A program made the position numbers and the translations under genes. DNA of 64,000 nucleotides from Prorocentrum cordatum. Lineage: Eukaryota > Sar > Dinophyceae > Prorocentrales > Prorocentraceae. Positions within the stretch are counted from its first letter, which is position 1; each line of letters begins with the position of its first letter. Of this stretch, positions 33,173 through 43,964 are shown in pieces. The notes beneath the pieces were generated by a model that saw only the letters and a program-made list of their open reading frames with translations, did not search any database and was not told the origin of the DNA. The stretch spans positions 242,501-306,500 of the forward strand of contig CAUYUJ010014201.1 of the NCBI GenBank assembly GCA_963575745.1, given 5' to 3'.

Positions 33173-34176
33173 TCAAGCCATCGCTGCCACCGCCGTGCCC
33201 CTGACCTCCTGGATCTTCTCCTTGTTGACCGTGGAGACCTCGAGGACATGGAAGAAGACGCGCCCGATCATGAGGCGGGACAATGCACGGAGATCCTCGA
33301 GGCCGTACTCCTGGGCCTTGCCCTCGGGCCACTGCTTGTCGGACACCTGGATCAGCTGCTTCCATGGGCCAAGGCGCTGGCCGTCGACGGGGGTCGGCCT
33401 GCACTGCAGCGCCGAGTAGCTCTCGCTGTCCCGTCGCTTGTGCGTGATGCTGCACTCGTTGCCGTCGATCGTGTCGGTGATGTGCTCGTGCACGAGGTCT
33501 GACCCGTAGGCCATGTACTTCTCAGCTGGCGCGGCGCCGCCGTCGACGGCAATCACCTCGACCTCTTGGTCGACCTCCTTCTCCTCCTCCTCCTCGCCTT
33601 CCTCGTGCTGCTGGTCAGCCGCCTCCTCCTCGAGCACCTCCTCTTCCTCCTCATCCTCCTGGTGGGCCGCCTCCTCCTGGCCAGCCGCCTCCTCCTCGAG
33701 GGGCTCCTCTGGCTGCTCCTCTGGCTGCTCCTCTGGCTGCGCAGCCTCGGGCGGCGCGGCGTCCGCCACAGCAGGGCGCCGCATCACCTTGGCCGCGGCC
33801 GGCCTGCGCAGAGCCGCGGCCGGCCTGCGGAGCGCCGCGCGAGCGGGCGGACGGGGCGGCCCCACACCTGCTGGGATCTGGTCGACGATGGCGTTGATGC
33901 CGCATGCAGGTGCTGCAGGCCCATGATCCTCCTCTTTCACCTTCTTGAGCTCCTTCTTATTGGACGACTTCTGCTTCTTCTTCCTCGTCGTCTTCGGCTC
34001 GGCGGCCCCGCGCAGGCTCCTGAGAAACGGCATCTTGATCTGGCGCTGCTCGAACCCAGGAACTCCACCGTCGACGGCGATGGCTGGCGCCAAAGATGAC
34101 GCAGCGCCGCTATCGCAGTCCTCCTGCAGGTCGGAGGCGAGGAGGAGGAGGACGAGGAGGAGGAGGGGGAGGATCT
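33173..34176 (-). CDS. Hypothetical protein with RRPAA repeats and acidic middle
   Basis: A frame of more than 306 codons ending at TGA/TAA near 33173. Order: basic KTTRKKKQKSSNKKELKKVK, Pro/Ala/Arg repeats (ALRRPAAALRRPAAAKVMRR), a long Glu-rich stretch, then a globular-looking tail (KYMAYGSDLVHEHITDTIDG, WKQLIQVSDKQWPEGKAQEY, LMIGRVFFHVLEVSTVN). The tail is the part most likely folded. No ATG fits the far upstream end: the first in-frame ATG is at residue MPFLRSL, while the frame continues upstream through a Leu-rich run (ILPLLLLVLLLLASDLQED) that would be a signal or anchor segment if an upstream exon supplies the start; because it is encoded by a CTC tract it may also be chance. RRPAA-type repeats are common in dinoflagellate proteins. 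Function unknown. Confidence 0.55.
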
Positions 34177-34277
34177 TCAGACAAGACCAAGCACGAAGGG
34201 CATAGATCTACATGCACTTAGGGCCTACACCGAGCCTATACATCATTCATATGATCATGGGCGACCTTAAGGTCGAT

Positions 34278-34398
34278 CTACGCGATCCTGATTTGCACGA
34301 GCAGTATGGTCGACATGCCTAGGAACATGTGTTCCTGGGCATCCCGATCCAGGAGGATGACCGACGATGACGAGGGCGAGGACGATAATGAGGACGAC

Positions 34399-34433
<35 letters not shown>

Positions 34434-36000
34434 GGAGGAGATGGAGGAGGAGGAAGAGGAGTGGAACGAACCCTGGAGGAGGGAGAAGAGTCGGCTCGCT
34501 CCCTGCTGCTGCCCGCTGGCCCACTTCGGAGGCAGAGAAGGAGGAGGAGGAGGAGGAGGAGGAGGAGGAGGAGGAGGAGGAGGAGAATAGGACTGGGTTC
34601 AAGGAAGAGGAAGGAAGGGAGGAGGAAGAGAGGAGGAAGGGATAAGAAAAGCCCTGATGGGGAACCTCGAGGGGGGCAGATCTGCCCCCTCGGATCCATG
34701 GGATTCCCACCTCGAGGTGGGAATCCCATGGATCCGAAGGAAGGGGGACCGAGGGGGGCAAAGGGAGAGGATGCCCCCTCTCCCCGAGCGTCCGTCTCCT
34801 TGATAGGGGTAGGGGTGTCGTCATCGATCTCCATAGACTGCTGGAGGAAGCGCTTCAGGAACCTGTCTGGAAGGTCGTGGTCGATGTCCGTGTCGACCGC
34901 CTGGGCGCGATTATCATGCGTCGCTGCAGTCTTGTATGCATCATTTAGTACACAATGTTAATATGATTGTACCTCGATGTATATCGATACATGTATACAC
35001 GTGCATACACGTACACACGAACAACTATGTATAAGTTTATCAGTATATGCTCATACACTCAAAGCTCTGCTAACTCTCCAAACCCTACGGCCCCTAACAC
35101 CACGAACCCACCGCTCCCTCTTGCTCGGGGCCGCTCGGCCGTCATTCCCCTCGCTCGCCCTCCTCTCCAGGGCAGTCGAAAGAGGGGGCAACGAGTGACA
35201 GTGCAAGCGCGAACAGGGCGGGGTGGGAGAGAGCGAGGGGCGGGCAAGGGGTGGGAGTGAGTGAAAGGGTGAGGGGAGAAAAGGCGAGGGGGCAGAGACT
35301 GCCACAACAACACAAGAGCGAACACGGTGGGAGAGAGGCAGCAAGCACGCCTCAACATCAGCATCGTATTGCTGACTGTCTGACTTGTTTGCCCTCGACC
35401 AGTGGGCGTCGCTGATCCTGAACGCGCGGCAGAGGAGGTACCTTAGAATGCATTGCGCAGCAGGGGCGCTCGAGGGCAGGCCGATCGGGATGAAGATGGA
35501 GATACAAGATGGGGGGGGGCTGACCTTAACCTAGGGGCTGACTGGGGCTGGCAGGAGCTCGAGGGTGAGGATCGAGGGGAAGGTGAATCGATATCAACCG
35601 ATGTCGATCGAAGTCGATGCTCGAGATCGATCGTTCAAAAGATCGACCGTCCTCCCGCTCTCGAGCCTCAGACATTTCCGCCATCCATCTCCTCCAGCCT
35701 AAATGCACAACTTTCCCACTCCACTCCGTGCGACGCCGCCGTCGTTCTGGGGCTGCGGCCGATGCCCTTCGATAACGGAGTTCGGCGGCTTCCTGTTCTT
35801 GTTCTGTCTGTAGGTCGTACTGAAGCGATCCTTGTAGGCAATAGTCCACGCCGCCTGAGGCCAGGGCTGGAGCAGCGACCCCGACGCGGGCAGTCGATGG
35901 AGCCCCAGAAATACAGAGAGGGAAGATCGGAGGGCACGTGGAAGGTTAGGATGCATCAGGGCGCTCAAAGTGGACCGTGAGGTGAGGAGAGTTAGGAGAG
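34278..36000 (-). CDS. Putative split gene with a GA-AG intron
   Basis: The last two exons are clear. Exon about 34945-34799 reads THDNRAQAVDTDIDHDLPDR, then FLKRFLQQSMEIDDDTPTPI and K. Exon 34334-34278 reads EHMFLGMSTILLVQIRIA and ends in TAG. Joining AAG|GAG...CAG|GAA removes 464 nt (34335-34798), keeps phase and leaves AG|GA at both junctions. The intron holds a perfect 48-bp palindrome and GGA/CCT-rich tracts. Further upstream, 35960-35700 has a protein-like island (AWTIAYKDRFSTTYRQNKNR) that may belong to the same gene. No domain recognised; the short hydrophobic C-terminus could be a tail. Gene boundaries upstream are unknown. Confidence 0.45.
34335..34798 (-). other. Candidate GA-AG intron, 464 nt
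   Basis: Donor AAG|GAGACG, acceptor CCCAG|GAACAC; reading phase 0 on both sides. Contains the 34690-34737 palindrome. Confidence 0.45.
34690..34737. repeat. Perfect 48-bp palindrome
   Basis: Left arm TCGGATCCATGGGATTCCCA plus CCTC, right arm its exact reverse complement, no loop. It is next to a near-palindrome GGGGGGCAGATCTGCCCCC at about 34671-34689. Confidence 0.95.
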
Positions 36001-36880
36001 TTAGGATGGGGTTGTCGTCGGTGTGATCCCACGTCGTTCGTTCAATCGTTGTCGAGCGTCGTCGTTGACGATCGTGGTGGCGTCGTCACCCCGCGAGGAA
36101 TGCAGCAGGAGCAACTGAAGGTCGGGTATCACATGAACAGAGAACAGAGGACCACGATGACAGAGTGACCACGCGTGCGCTGATGCCAAGGCAGACATAA
36201 CGTGCAGAAGAGGGATCTAGGAGCAGGAGCTAACATCACAGGAATGCCAGGGACGAACCCCCCTCGAAGTCAGCCTCCATCTTCGCCTGCGAGCAACGTC
36301 GGCCACCCGTTGCCGTGTCAACTGCGAGGAACGTGTCGACGAAGACCTCCCTTGCCGAGACCCCCCTCGACCATATGCTAACATGTCGGAGCTATCGCTC
36401 ACAACTGGATGCGAATTCGGAGGCGATCGCTCACGGATAACGTGGATGTTCATGGCCATTAGCGTGATCGACCTGCACGTACAGTCATCATCCTCCCTCC
36501 ATCTTCATCTCATTCTCACCCTCGAGCACGGTGTTCTGATAATATCCGAATCTAATCGGCCTAGGGATCCTGTTCTTCATTTCTTTTCGACGGTACCCGC
36601 GCTGGAAATGCCTTCGACCCCTCGTACTCTCATGCTCTTCCTATCATGCCCCTCTGCATCGCTTTCCTGACCGCGCTCGTTTCGAGCGCTGTACCTTCCC
36701 ATCCCCCACGCACCTCGTACTGTGCAGGCAGTGGGCGCGCCTTCGAGCTCGTCGGAGTGTAGTGCCAGTTCGGGATCCTGGAGTAGCCTCCCTCGATCGC
36801 CCTATCGTTGATCCCTATGCTGCATCCTGCTCCTGTCCACCGCCCATCCTTCCTCGAGGGACGATTGGTGACTACGAGGC
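36001..36880 (-). other. Mixed DNA, weak coding islands only
   Basis: A minus-strand island around 36195-36050 reads LCHRGPLFSVHVIPDLQLLL and could be an exon. The remainder to 36880 shows nothing I can support. Confidence 0.2.
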
Positions 36881-36884
36881 ACGT

Positions 36885-37250
36885 GGCGATGATGACGATG
36901 ATGATTCGGGGAAGGTTGATGGTGGCGATGGTGATGATGATAATGTTGCTGACGATGCTGATGCTGATGACGATTATGATGATGCCCAGGAAGATGATGA
37001 TGCTGATGATGCAGATGACGGTGCTGCTGGTGACGCTGCTGATGACAATGCGATTGCTGATGGTGATGGTTAATGACGATGATGCTGCTGATGTTCATCG
37101 ATGCTGATGGTGCTGATCGATGCTGATGGTGATGGTGGTGGTGATGCTGATGGCGATGATGTTGACGCGGCTACTGGTTATATGATAATGTATGATGGTG
37201 CTGATGGTGATGATGATGATGATGCTGCTGCTGGTGGCAACGACGATCAA
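36885..37250. repeat. (GAT)n degenerate tract
   Basis: GATGATGATG with GCTGATG and GGTGATG variants. Confidence 0.85.
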
Positions 37251-38258
37251 GAAAGCAAAGGATGAAGATCGTCTAGGCCAGAGCGGCGATGGCGGCAAGG
37301 ATCGGGGTGCCTCAATGCATCGATGACGGGGTAAGGATTAGGAGGCTCGACGGCGAGGGCAGTGACGATGACGGCATGAGCTCCGACTGCGTGCATGGTG
37401 GATCGCTATCGTCATCGCCATCGCCATCGCTGCCGTCACAAACAATTAACCACACCATCATCAGATCTGTCCTCATCATCACCCTCACCCAATGCCATCA
37501 CAATCAGATTCTCGTCATGATCACCGATCACAGCCTTCGTCACCATCATCGTCATCATCGTCATCATCATCATCACTCCACTTGTCAACATCATCATCAG
37601 CAGCAGCATCATCATCATCAGCATCATCATAATCGGCACATTCAGTGTTACTTTGATCACCGTTGTCACCAACACCATGAGCATTAGCATCATCAGCATC
37701 AACATCATCATCATCATCATCACCATCATCATCAGGCTCCTCATCCTTATCCTTACCGATTCTCACCCTCATCACTCTGTAGCCCCATCACCACACCCCA
37801 GTCCCAGCCTGGCAGCATGGGCACGTCGCTGTCGTCCTGGACCGTGATCGCCTGGCTGCGCTACATCCTCCATCCTGTCTCATTCCCCCACGTACCTTAA
37901 GATCCTACTCCTCCTGCTCCTCCGCCTTCTCCTCCTCCGCCACCTATATAGCCATCCTCATTCTCCCCTTCCTGCCTCGACTACTCGATTCGTTGCCTCT
38001 CTGCTCCCCACTCCCCCCTTCACGCGCTTCACTCCCTCTCGAGCTTCTGCGCATGCAAGGGCTGGCCTTGGCCAGCTCGTCGGGCGCAATGTTCGAGGTA
38101 TTGCGGTGCACGGGCGGCGAGCGCCGCGGCGCCGAGGGCGGCGCGGACCCGGAGGCCATGGCCTCCAGAGGGGGGGTCGCGGGGACAGCTGGCAACATGA
38201 ACTCAGGGAGAGAGGGTCATGGCGGTGTCGCCATCGATCGATGACGACACCACCACGA
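37251..38258. repeat. Spacer with (ATC)n tract at 37525-37740
   Basis: CATCATCATC/CAGCAGCATC tract in the middle; elsewhere CCTCCTC-rich DNA (37905-37945) and unique sequence. No gene supported. Confidence 0.7.
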
Positions 38259-38640
38259 CTACGACGGGGCCTTCACCCAGTACATGTGCTGCCGATACTT
38301 CTTCACGAAACGCGCGCGCTCGATTCGGCAGCACGCTGCGGGCGGCCTGCGCCTGTCGCCCATCTCGGGCTGCGCCCGCAGGCTCTTCGAGAGAACGCAT
38401 GGTTTGGGCACGTCCTAGGGGGGCGAAAAGGATCGATCGAGGAAGGGGGATGAAAGAGCTCCTCCTGCATCTTCGATCTATAGATCGAAGATGCAGGAGG
38501 ATTTGAATCAGGAGGGGGAATGCATTTATAAGGGGGATCGGAGTCCTCGGGCGCCCAAGTGGGGATCCGCGCCCTGTCGAAGGCGCGGTCCCATACGCCC
38601 TGCAGCGGCTCCCCATCCAGCGGCGCGCACATGAGGCCTG
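38259..38640 (-). CDS. 3' end of an unrecognised gene with a palindrome-bearing intron
   Basis: Exon about 38633-38546 (after a CGCCAG acceptor) reads GLMCAPLDGEPLQGVWDRAF and DRARIPTWAPE. Exon 38414-38259 reads DVPKPCVLSKSLRAQPEMGD, then ERARFVKKYRQHMYWVKAPS and TAG. Removing 38415-38545 (GAG|GACTCC ... CTAG|GACGTG) joins them in phase with an AGGAC direct repeat at the two junctions. The intron carries a 42-bp perfect palindrome. Upstream exons probably lie in the GC-rich DNA to 38.95 kb but I could not fix them. No domain recognised; the end is strongly basic. The exon pair, splice phase and stop fit together well. Confidence 0.5.
38415..38545 (-). other. Candidate GA-AG intron, 131 nt
   Basis: Starts GACTCCGATC, ends CCCCTAG; AGGAC repeated at both ends; contains the palindrome at 38460-38501. 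Confidence 0.5.
38460..38501. repeat. Perfect 42-bp palindrome
   Basis: TCCTCCTGCATCTTCGATCT and A, followed directly by the exact reverse complement. Confidence 0.95.
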
Positions 38641-39133
38641 GCGCGGGAGTCAATGTCCGTTCATATCATGCGAACTCTATCCCGCGCCAGACCTCGCGGG
38701 CGCGCCGCGGGATGGAGATCCACGGTGTCAACTCTGCCCTTGCCTCCCGATCCCGCCTCGGCGGCGCGCGCCCGCGCGGCGCGCCAGCGCTGGCGATGGC
38801 GCGGGCCCGCGCCCAGGCCCGCGCTCGAGCCGCGCGGGCGGGCTGCGCCGAGCGAGCGCGGGCGCGAGTTCGGCGCGAGCAGGGTGGAGACGTGGGAGGG
38901 GCCAGGGGACGGGGAAGGAAAGGGTCGAAGGTTGTTTGGGTGTAGGACTATATATAGGCTTCGAAGCCGACGTTATATTAAAATTTGTATTATATTTATA
39001 GGTAAATATACATATATGTGCACATATATATAAATCTGTATGTATTTATATGTGTGGGTATGTATGTATGTATGTATGTATGTATGTATGTATATATATA
39101 TATATACATACATACACATATATGCACACACAC

Positions 39134-39167
<34 letters not shown>

Positions 39168-39235
39168 GGGTGTGCGTTTGCGTCGGGCGTGGACGCCGCG
39201 CCCGCCGCGACGCGGTCACGTGGCGCCCTATAGAA

Positions 39236-39320
<85 letters not shown>

Positions 39321-39350
39321 ATAACTAAACAATGCCACTAATGACACGAT
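38641..39350. repeat. GC-rich DNA then (TATG)n, (TA)n and (CT)n
   Basis: 38760-38900 is very GC-rich (GCGCGGGCCCGCGCCC). TATG repeats 39060-39100, TA 39130-39170, CT 39237-39300, TA 39301-39320. Confidence 0.85.
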
Positions 39351-39535
39351 GAAAAATTACAGAAAATACAAAAAATGCGACGTTTCTGGAAAAATTGCTA
39401 CACGGCAAGGAAAATTGCTACACGACAAGAAAAAATGCGACACGCCAACATCGTGCGCGAAAACTGCAACTTAACCCAATAATTGCATCATGGGAGCCGA
39501 TGCAATTAAATTGCAACGGCAAGATCTCAGGGGGA
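39351..39535. repeat. Dispersed element with GCAATTAAATTGC, copy 2 (inverted)
   Basis: GAAAAATTGCTACACGGCAAG-like steps, then GATGCAATTAAATTGCAACG and GCAAGATCTC; reverse-complement relative of 19101-19260. It ends where the GGAGAACCC array begins. Confidence 0.6.
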
Positions 39536-41436
39536 GAACCCAGAGAACCCGAAGAACGCGGAGAACCCGGAGAATCCCCGGAGAACCCCCGGAACCTGGA
39601 GAACCCGCACCCGAAAAACCTAGACAACCCCCGGAGAAACCTGGAACCCGGAGAAACTACAGAGAACCCAGAGAATCCGGAGAACCCAAAGAGAATTCGG
39701 AGAAACCCCGGATAACCCCCGGAGAACCCCGGAGAACTTTCGGAGACCGCGGAGAACCCGGAGAAACCCCGGAGAACCCGCGGAGAACCCTCGGAGAACC
39801 CGGAGAACCCGGAGAACCCGGAGAACCCTGCCGGAGAACCCGGAAAACCCGGAGAACTTGGAGAATCCGGAGAACCCGGAGAACCCCCGGAGAGCCTCCG
39901 GAGAACCCGGAGAACCCGGAGAACCCGGAGAACCCGGAGAAACCCTGGAGAACCCCCGGAGAACCCTCGGAGAACCCGGAGAACCCGGAGAACCTGGAGA
40001 ACCCGGCCGGAGAACCCGGAGAACCCGGAGAACCCGGAGAATGCGGAGAACCCGATGCACTCCCGCAGACCCTCCGAAGAACCCGGAGAACCCGGAGAAC
40101 CCCGAGAACCCTTGGAGACCCCAGAAGACCCGGAGAACCCGGAGAAGAAAACCCGTAGGAGAGAGATGAGGGATGAGGAGAGCGGGGCAGTGGAAAACCC
40201 TCGTAGACCCTCCGGGGAACCCGTAGAAACCCGGGAACCCGGAGACACCGGAGAACCCGAAAACCCGGATAACCCCCGGAGACCCCGAAGAAACCGGATG
40301 AGCCGGAGAAAGAAGCCCCGGAGAACAACGAGGAGACCCGGAGAACCCGGAGAACCCCCGGAGAACCCGGACAACCGGGAGAACCCGGAGAACCTGCGGA
40401 GAACCTCCGGAAAACCTCTGGAGAACCCCCGGAGAACCCGGAAAAACCCGGAGAACCCAGAGAACCCGGAGAACCCCGAGAACAACCCTTGGAGACCCCG
40501 GAGAATCCAGAGAACCCCCGGAGAACCCCCGGAGAACCCGGAGAAACCCGGGAGAACACGAAGAACCCGGAGAACCCCCGGAGAACCCCCGGAGAACCCC
40601 GAAAACTCTCGGAGACCCCGGAGAAATCCCGGAGAACCCCCGGAAAACCGTCGGAGAACCCGGAGAACCCGGAAAACCCGGGAAACCCGGCCGGAGAACC
40701 CGGAGAACCCGGAGAACCCGGCCGGAGAACCCGGAGAACCCGGAGAACCCGGGGAATCCGGAGAACCCGGAGAACCCCCGGAGAACCCCCGGAGATCCCT
40801 CGGAGAACCCGGCCGGAGAACCCGGAGAACCCGGAGAACCCAAACAACCCGGAGAACCCGGAGAACCCGGCCGGAGAACCCGGAGAACCTGCAGAGAACC
40901 CGAGGAATCCAGAGAACCCGGAGAACCCCCGGAGAACCCCCGGAGAACCCTCGGAGAACCCGGAGAACCCCTGGAGAACCCGGAGAACCCGGAGAACCCG
41001 GAGAACCCGGAGAACCCGGAGAACCCGGAGAATCTGGAGAACCCAGAGAACCCCCGGAGAACCCCCGGAGAACCCTCGGAGATAAACCCAGAGAACCCGG
41101 AGAACCCGGAAAACCCGGAGAACCCAGAGATTCTGGAGAACCCGGAGAACCCCCGGAGAACCCCCGGAGAACCCTCGGAGAACCCGGAGAACCCGGAGAA
41201 CCCGGAGAACCCGGAGAACCCGGAGAACCCGGAAAACCCGGAGAACCCGGAAAACCCGGAGAACCCGGAGAACCCGGAGAACCCGGAGAACCCGGAGAAC
41301 CCCCGGAGAACCCCCGGAGAACCCTTGGAGAACCCGGAGAACCCAGAAACCCGGAGAACCCGGAGAACCCGGCCGGAGAACCCAGAGAACCCGGAGAACC
41401 CGGAGAACCCCCGGAGAACCCCCGGAAAACCCTCCC
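39536..41436. repeat. GGAGAACCC minisatellite array 1 (1.9 kb)
   Basis: 9-bp unit with higher-order variants (GGAGAACCCCC, GGAGAACCCTC, CCGGCCGGAGAACCC). A 9-bp unit reads as 3-residue repeats in every frame (ENP, GEP, RTR; SGF and VLR on the other strand), hence the collagen-like frames. No coding claim. Confidence 0.95.
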
Positions 41437-41560
41437 TTGAGACTCCAAGGTCGATCTATAGTGCGGGGTCGAACTATAATGCGGGGGTTATACTTTTCTG
41501 CGGGTCGATCTATAGTTCGGGCGCGCCGAAAACAGTTCGACCCGCCGTTTTGGGGCAAAC
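41437..41560. repeat. CTATAG-bearing flank of array 1
   Basis: 41437-41478 is a perfect 42-bp reverse-complement match to 50932-50973, the flank of array 2. Further GTCGATCTATAGTTCGG lies at 41504. Confidence 0.85.
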
Positions 41561-42140
41561 GGGGCTTCAGCGCCCATGCTCGCGCTCACCCCGCTGGGAG
41601 GGGTCCAACATATATTTGGGCCGACAGCAATGAATGACAACGATACACACAGAAGCGTTCTTTTCAAAGCATGCGCACAATCGGCTGGCCGCAGAACTTA
41701 GAGATGCATGCCACCGAAAACGCTCTCACGGACCTCCTTTGGCCCCTCCTTCGGCCAAATGCAGCTACAGATCCACCGAAATCCTCATCCCTATAGTTCC
41801 AGTGCTTCGCTGGTTCACCGCCGCCCATGCACAGCTCCAGAAACATGTGCATTTTAGGCTTCACTTTAAAATGGGCAGGAAGCGCGTCTTGCAAAGCGGC
41901 CGTCTGCGTGGCAAACTTACTCGAATTCTCTCTAAGAATGTCCACAGCAAATGGGTGATTGTCAGAGAGTGCCTCGTAACACCGACATAAGCTTTTCATC
42001 CCTGCGTGAATGGACGATTCTACAGCTGCCCGCTCGTCGACGCCATTCCTCCTATCAAGGAAAGCCTCCGCCATCTCCAATGCCCATGGAACCATGTGCC
42101 TGAGCATCCCCGCGCCGCACCTCATCTTAGCCGTCGTTGC

Positions 42141-42151
42141 TTTTTTTTTTT
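42141..42151 (-). other. Frame-breaking homopolymer (A11 on the coding strand)
   Basis: Upstream frame ends VVKGKKKSNDG then stop; with one A fewer it runs on as VVKGKKKATTAKMRCG into segment 3. Confidence 0.6.
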
Positions 42152-42525
42152 CCTTTCACAACGCCCCGCGTCAGTCTCGATAGGCGGCTGGTCTTCTCAC
42201 CTGGCGGCTGCCTGTCGTAGAACGCCATCAAATGACCATGTAGCGTGGAGACGCGGCCTTTCTGGGTAGTTCCAGCCACCTTTTTGTGCGTTACAAGATG
42301 CCATAGCAAGCCCCCTATGAAGTCAGCCGCTACTCCAAGATCAACAACGTGTAACCAATCTAGCTTCAGCAATTTTTCGTTCGCATACGGCACTTGGAAG
42401 AGAGGGCGCACCTGCTCGCCTGAAACGATAATCTTCGCAAGGACTTCTGGCCATGTGCGTCGGTGCGTTCTCCACGGCGCGTCTCTCCCAGTCTGCGATT
42501 TCACTTGCGGGGAGTAGCCAAAAAC

Positions 42526-42660
42526 ACTCCTCCTCCTCCTCCTCCTCCTCCTCCTCCACCCCTCCTCCTCCTCCTCCTCCACCCCCCCTGGAAGGGGCCG
42601 CAAAACGACGACGACGCACCCCCTCCCAGAGGGGATTTCCATCCTCCCCTGATGTGTTGC
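42526..42660 (-). other. Probable intron with CTC tract and hairpin
   Basis: (CTC)n on plus plus CCCCTCCCAGAGGGG at about 42620. It disrupts the protein between the CxxC exon and the TGRDAPW exon; exact sites not fixed. Confidence 0.4.
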
Positions 42661-43649
42661 GCTCCCATGGCCTCGTCCTTCTTGATGTTGCACAGGAAGC
42701 ATACTTCGTCATCTTGCCAGCCAGGTAGCTTGAGCACCTCCTTCATCATCTTCCAGCCCCCTTTGATCTGGCAAAGCACTCCGCCAATTGGTAGGGTTGC
42801 ATCGGCCACTTGTCGGCGCTTCCCCCATGCGTCCTGCGCGCCGAAGGGGGAGCCGTCGCGCCGTGCCGTCGGCCAGCGCTTCGCAGCCAAGTGAACAAAG
42901 CTCCACTGCACCATTGCAAAAACATCATCGAATGTGTTGGGGCCCACGTGCTCTTTGAGGAACGCTGTGATTGGGACCCGCATGTTTTTCCAGCGCCCCG
43001 CAGCCCCTGGCAACATGAGGCTGATGATCTCTGCGCTCATCGATCGGTCCCAGGAGCAAGGGGCCCCGTCCTGCCACGCGCCCAGGGCCACCAGGTCGTT
43101 GCGACCACTCTCCGCCCTTGCTCTTGGCGCAGAGACAAGACTCGACGTCTCCAGTAGCACGCTCCGCTCGCCAAAATGATGAAGTTGATGAAGTATTTCG
43201 TGAGGAAGCATCATCGCTAAGTCCATCAGTTGTTCTGTTTCAGACTTGGGGTCCCAGCCCCTCACCTGGCAGTGATAGAGCGGAGGCCACCCTTTCCTGA
43301 AGAACCGCCTGAACTTCCTGGCAGCGTTTTTCATGCCCGACGTTGACTCCGCAGTGTGCAGGTCGGAGAGACCTGTCGCAGATGCAGAGACGCAGTCATT
43401 GATCAGCTGAGCGCCGCGCTGCCCGCTGACCACGTTGCTGCTTATCAGGTCCTGCACGTTCGCTCTCAGCCGCCTCTCCGGCGGCAAGCCCAACCTGTCA
43501 TGAGGCAACCGCCGTCTGGAAAGCATCCCGCGGGGCCCGCGGGAGACGGGCGCGAGCGCGGCGGCCTTGAGCCATTGGCTGCGAACATGCGCGGCTGAGG
43601 CAAGGAGCCCTTGCCCTTTCCCGCGCCCCTCCTCCGCGCCCTCCTTCAA

Positions 43650-43964
43650 TCCCTTTCATGCCCCTCCCCTCCTGCTAGTCCCTCCGTCAATGCAGTTACT
43701 GCCGATGATACCAAGCCCCCCTCCCCCCCGCCCTCCCCCCCCCCCCATTCCCCCCTGCGATGAGGGGAGCTTCTTTACTGGCAAACCCAGAAACATGCGG
43801 CCCCTCACGAGGGGGCACCCCTGGCAGAGGAAGCGGCAAGTTCTCGTTTTCCCATGGGCGTCGGAAAGGCAGCGCTGCATGCGTGTCGTCGGGCGAGGCA
43901 GAGCATCTTAAACCCTACTGCATATATGCATGTAAATACTGATATGTAGATGTAGGGCCGCAGC
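43650..43964. other. Intergenic, C-rich, no gene
   Basis: C-rich run at 43715-43755 followed by CCCCTGCGATGAGGGG (43754), one of the CCCCT...AGGGG hairpins. Confidence 0.6.

Larger units (their letters stand above)
41664..43649 (-). pseudogene. Transposase-like protein, member 2, interrupted
   Basis: A diverged relative of the 20.6-22.5 kb gene split over three frames. Segment 1 (43649-about 42700): PLYHCQVRGWDPKSETEQLM, DDEVCFLCNIKKDEA with a CxxC like CMCC of member 1. Segment 2 (about 42500-42127): TGRDAPWRTHRRTWPEVLAK, LLKLDWLHVVDLGVAADFIG, the counterpart of IDLMHVCDLGTSQR. Segment 3 (to TAA/TGA near 41664): KPKMHMFLELCMGGG, KHWNYRDEDFGGSVAAFGRR, the counterpart of the NDESENRILGTI end. 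A GGA/CCT-rich piece (42526-42660) with a CCCCTCTGGGAGGGGG hairpin separates 1 from 2 and is best read as an intron. Segments 2 and 3 are one base out of frame at an A11 run (42141-42151 on plus as T11): ten A would restore the frame. No in-frame ATG is seen at the start. Decayed element or sequencing slip. Confidence 0.65.

Noticed and set aside
39418-41558. Collagen-like GEPGEPGEP and GSPGSPGSP proteins
   Set aside because: Translation of the 9-bp GGAGAACCC unit gives a tripeptide repeat in every frame on both strands; the frames begin and end in unrelated sequence.
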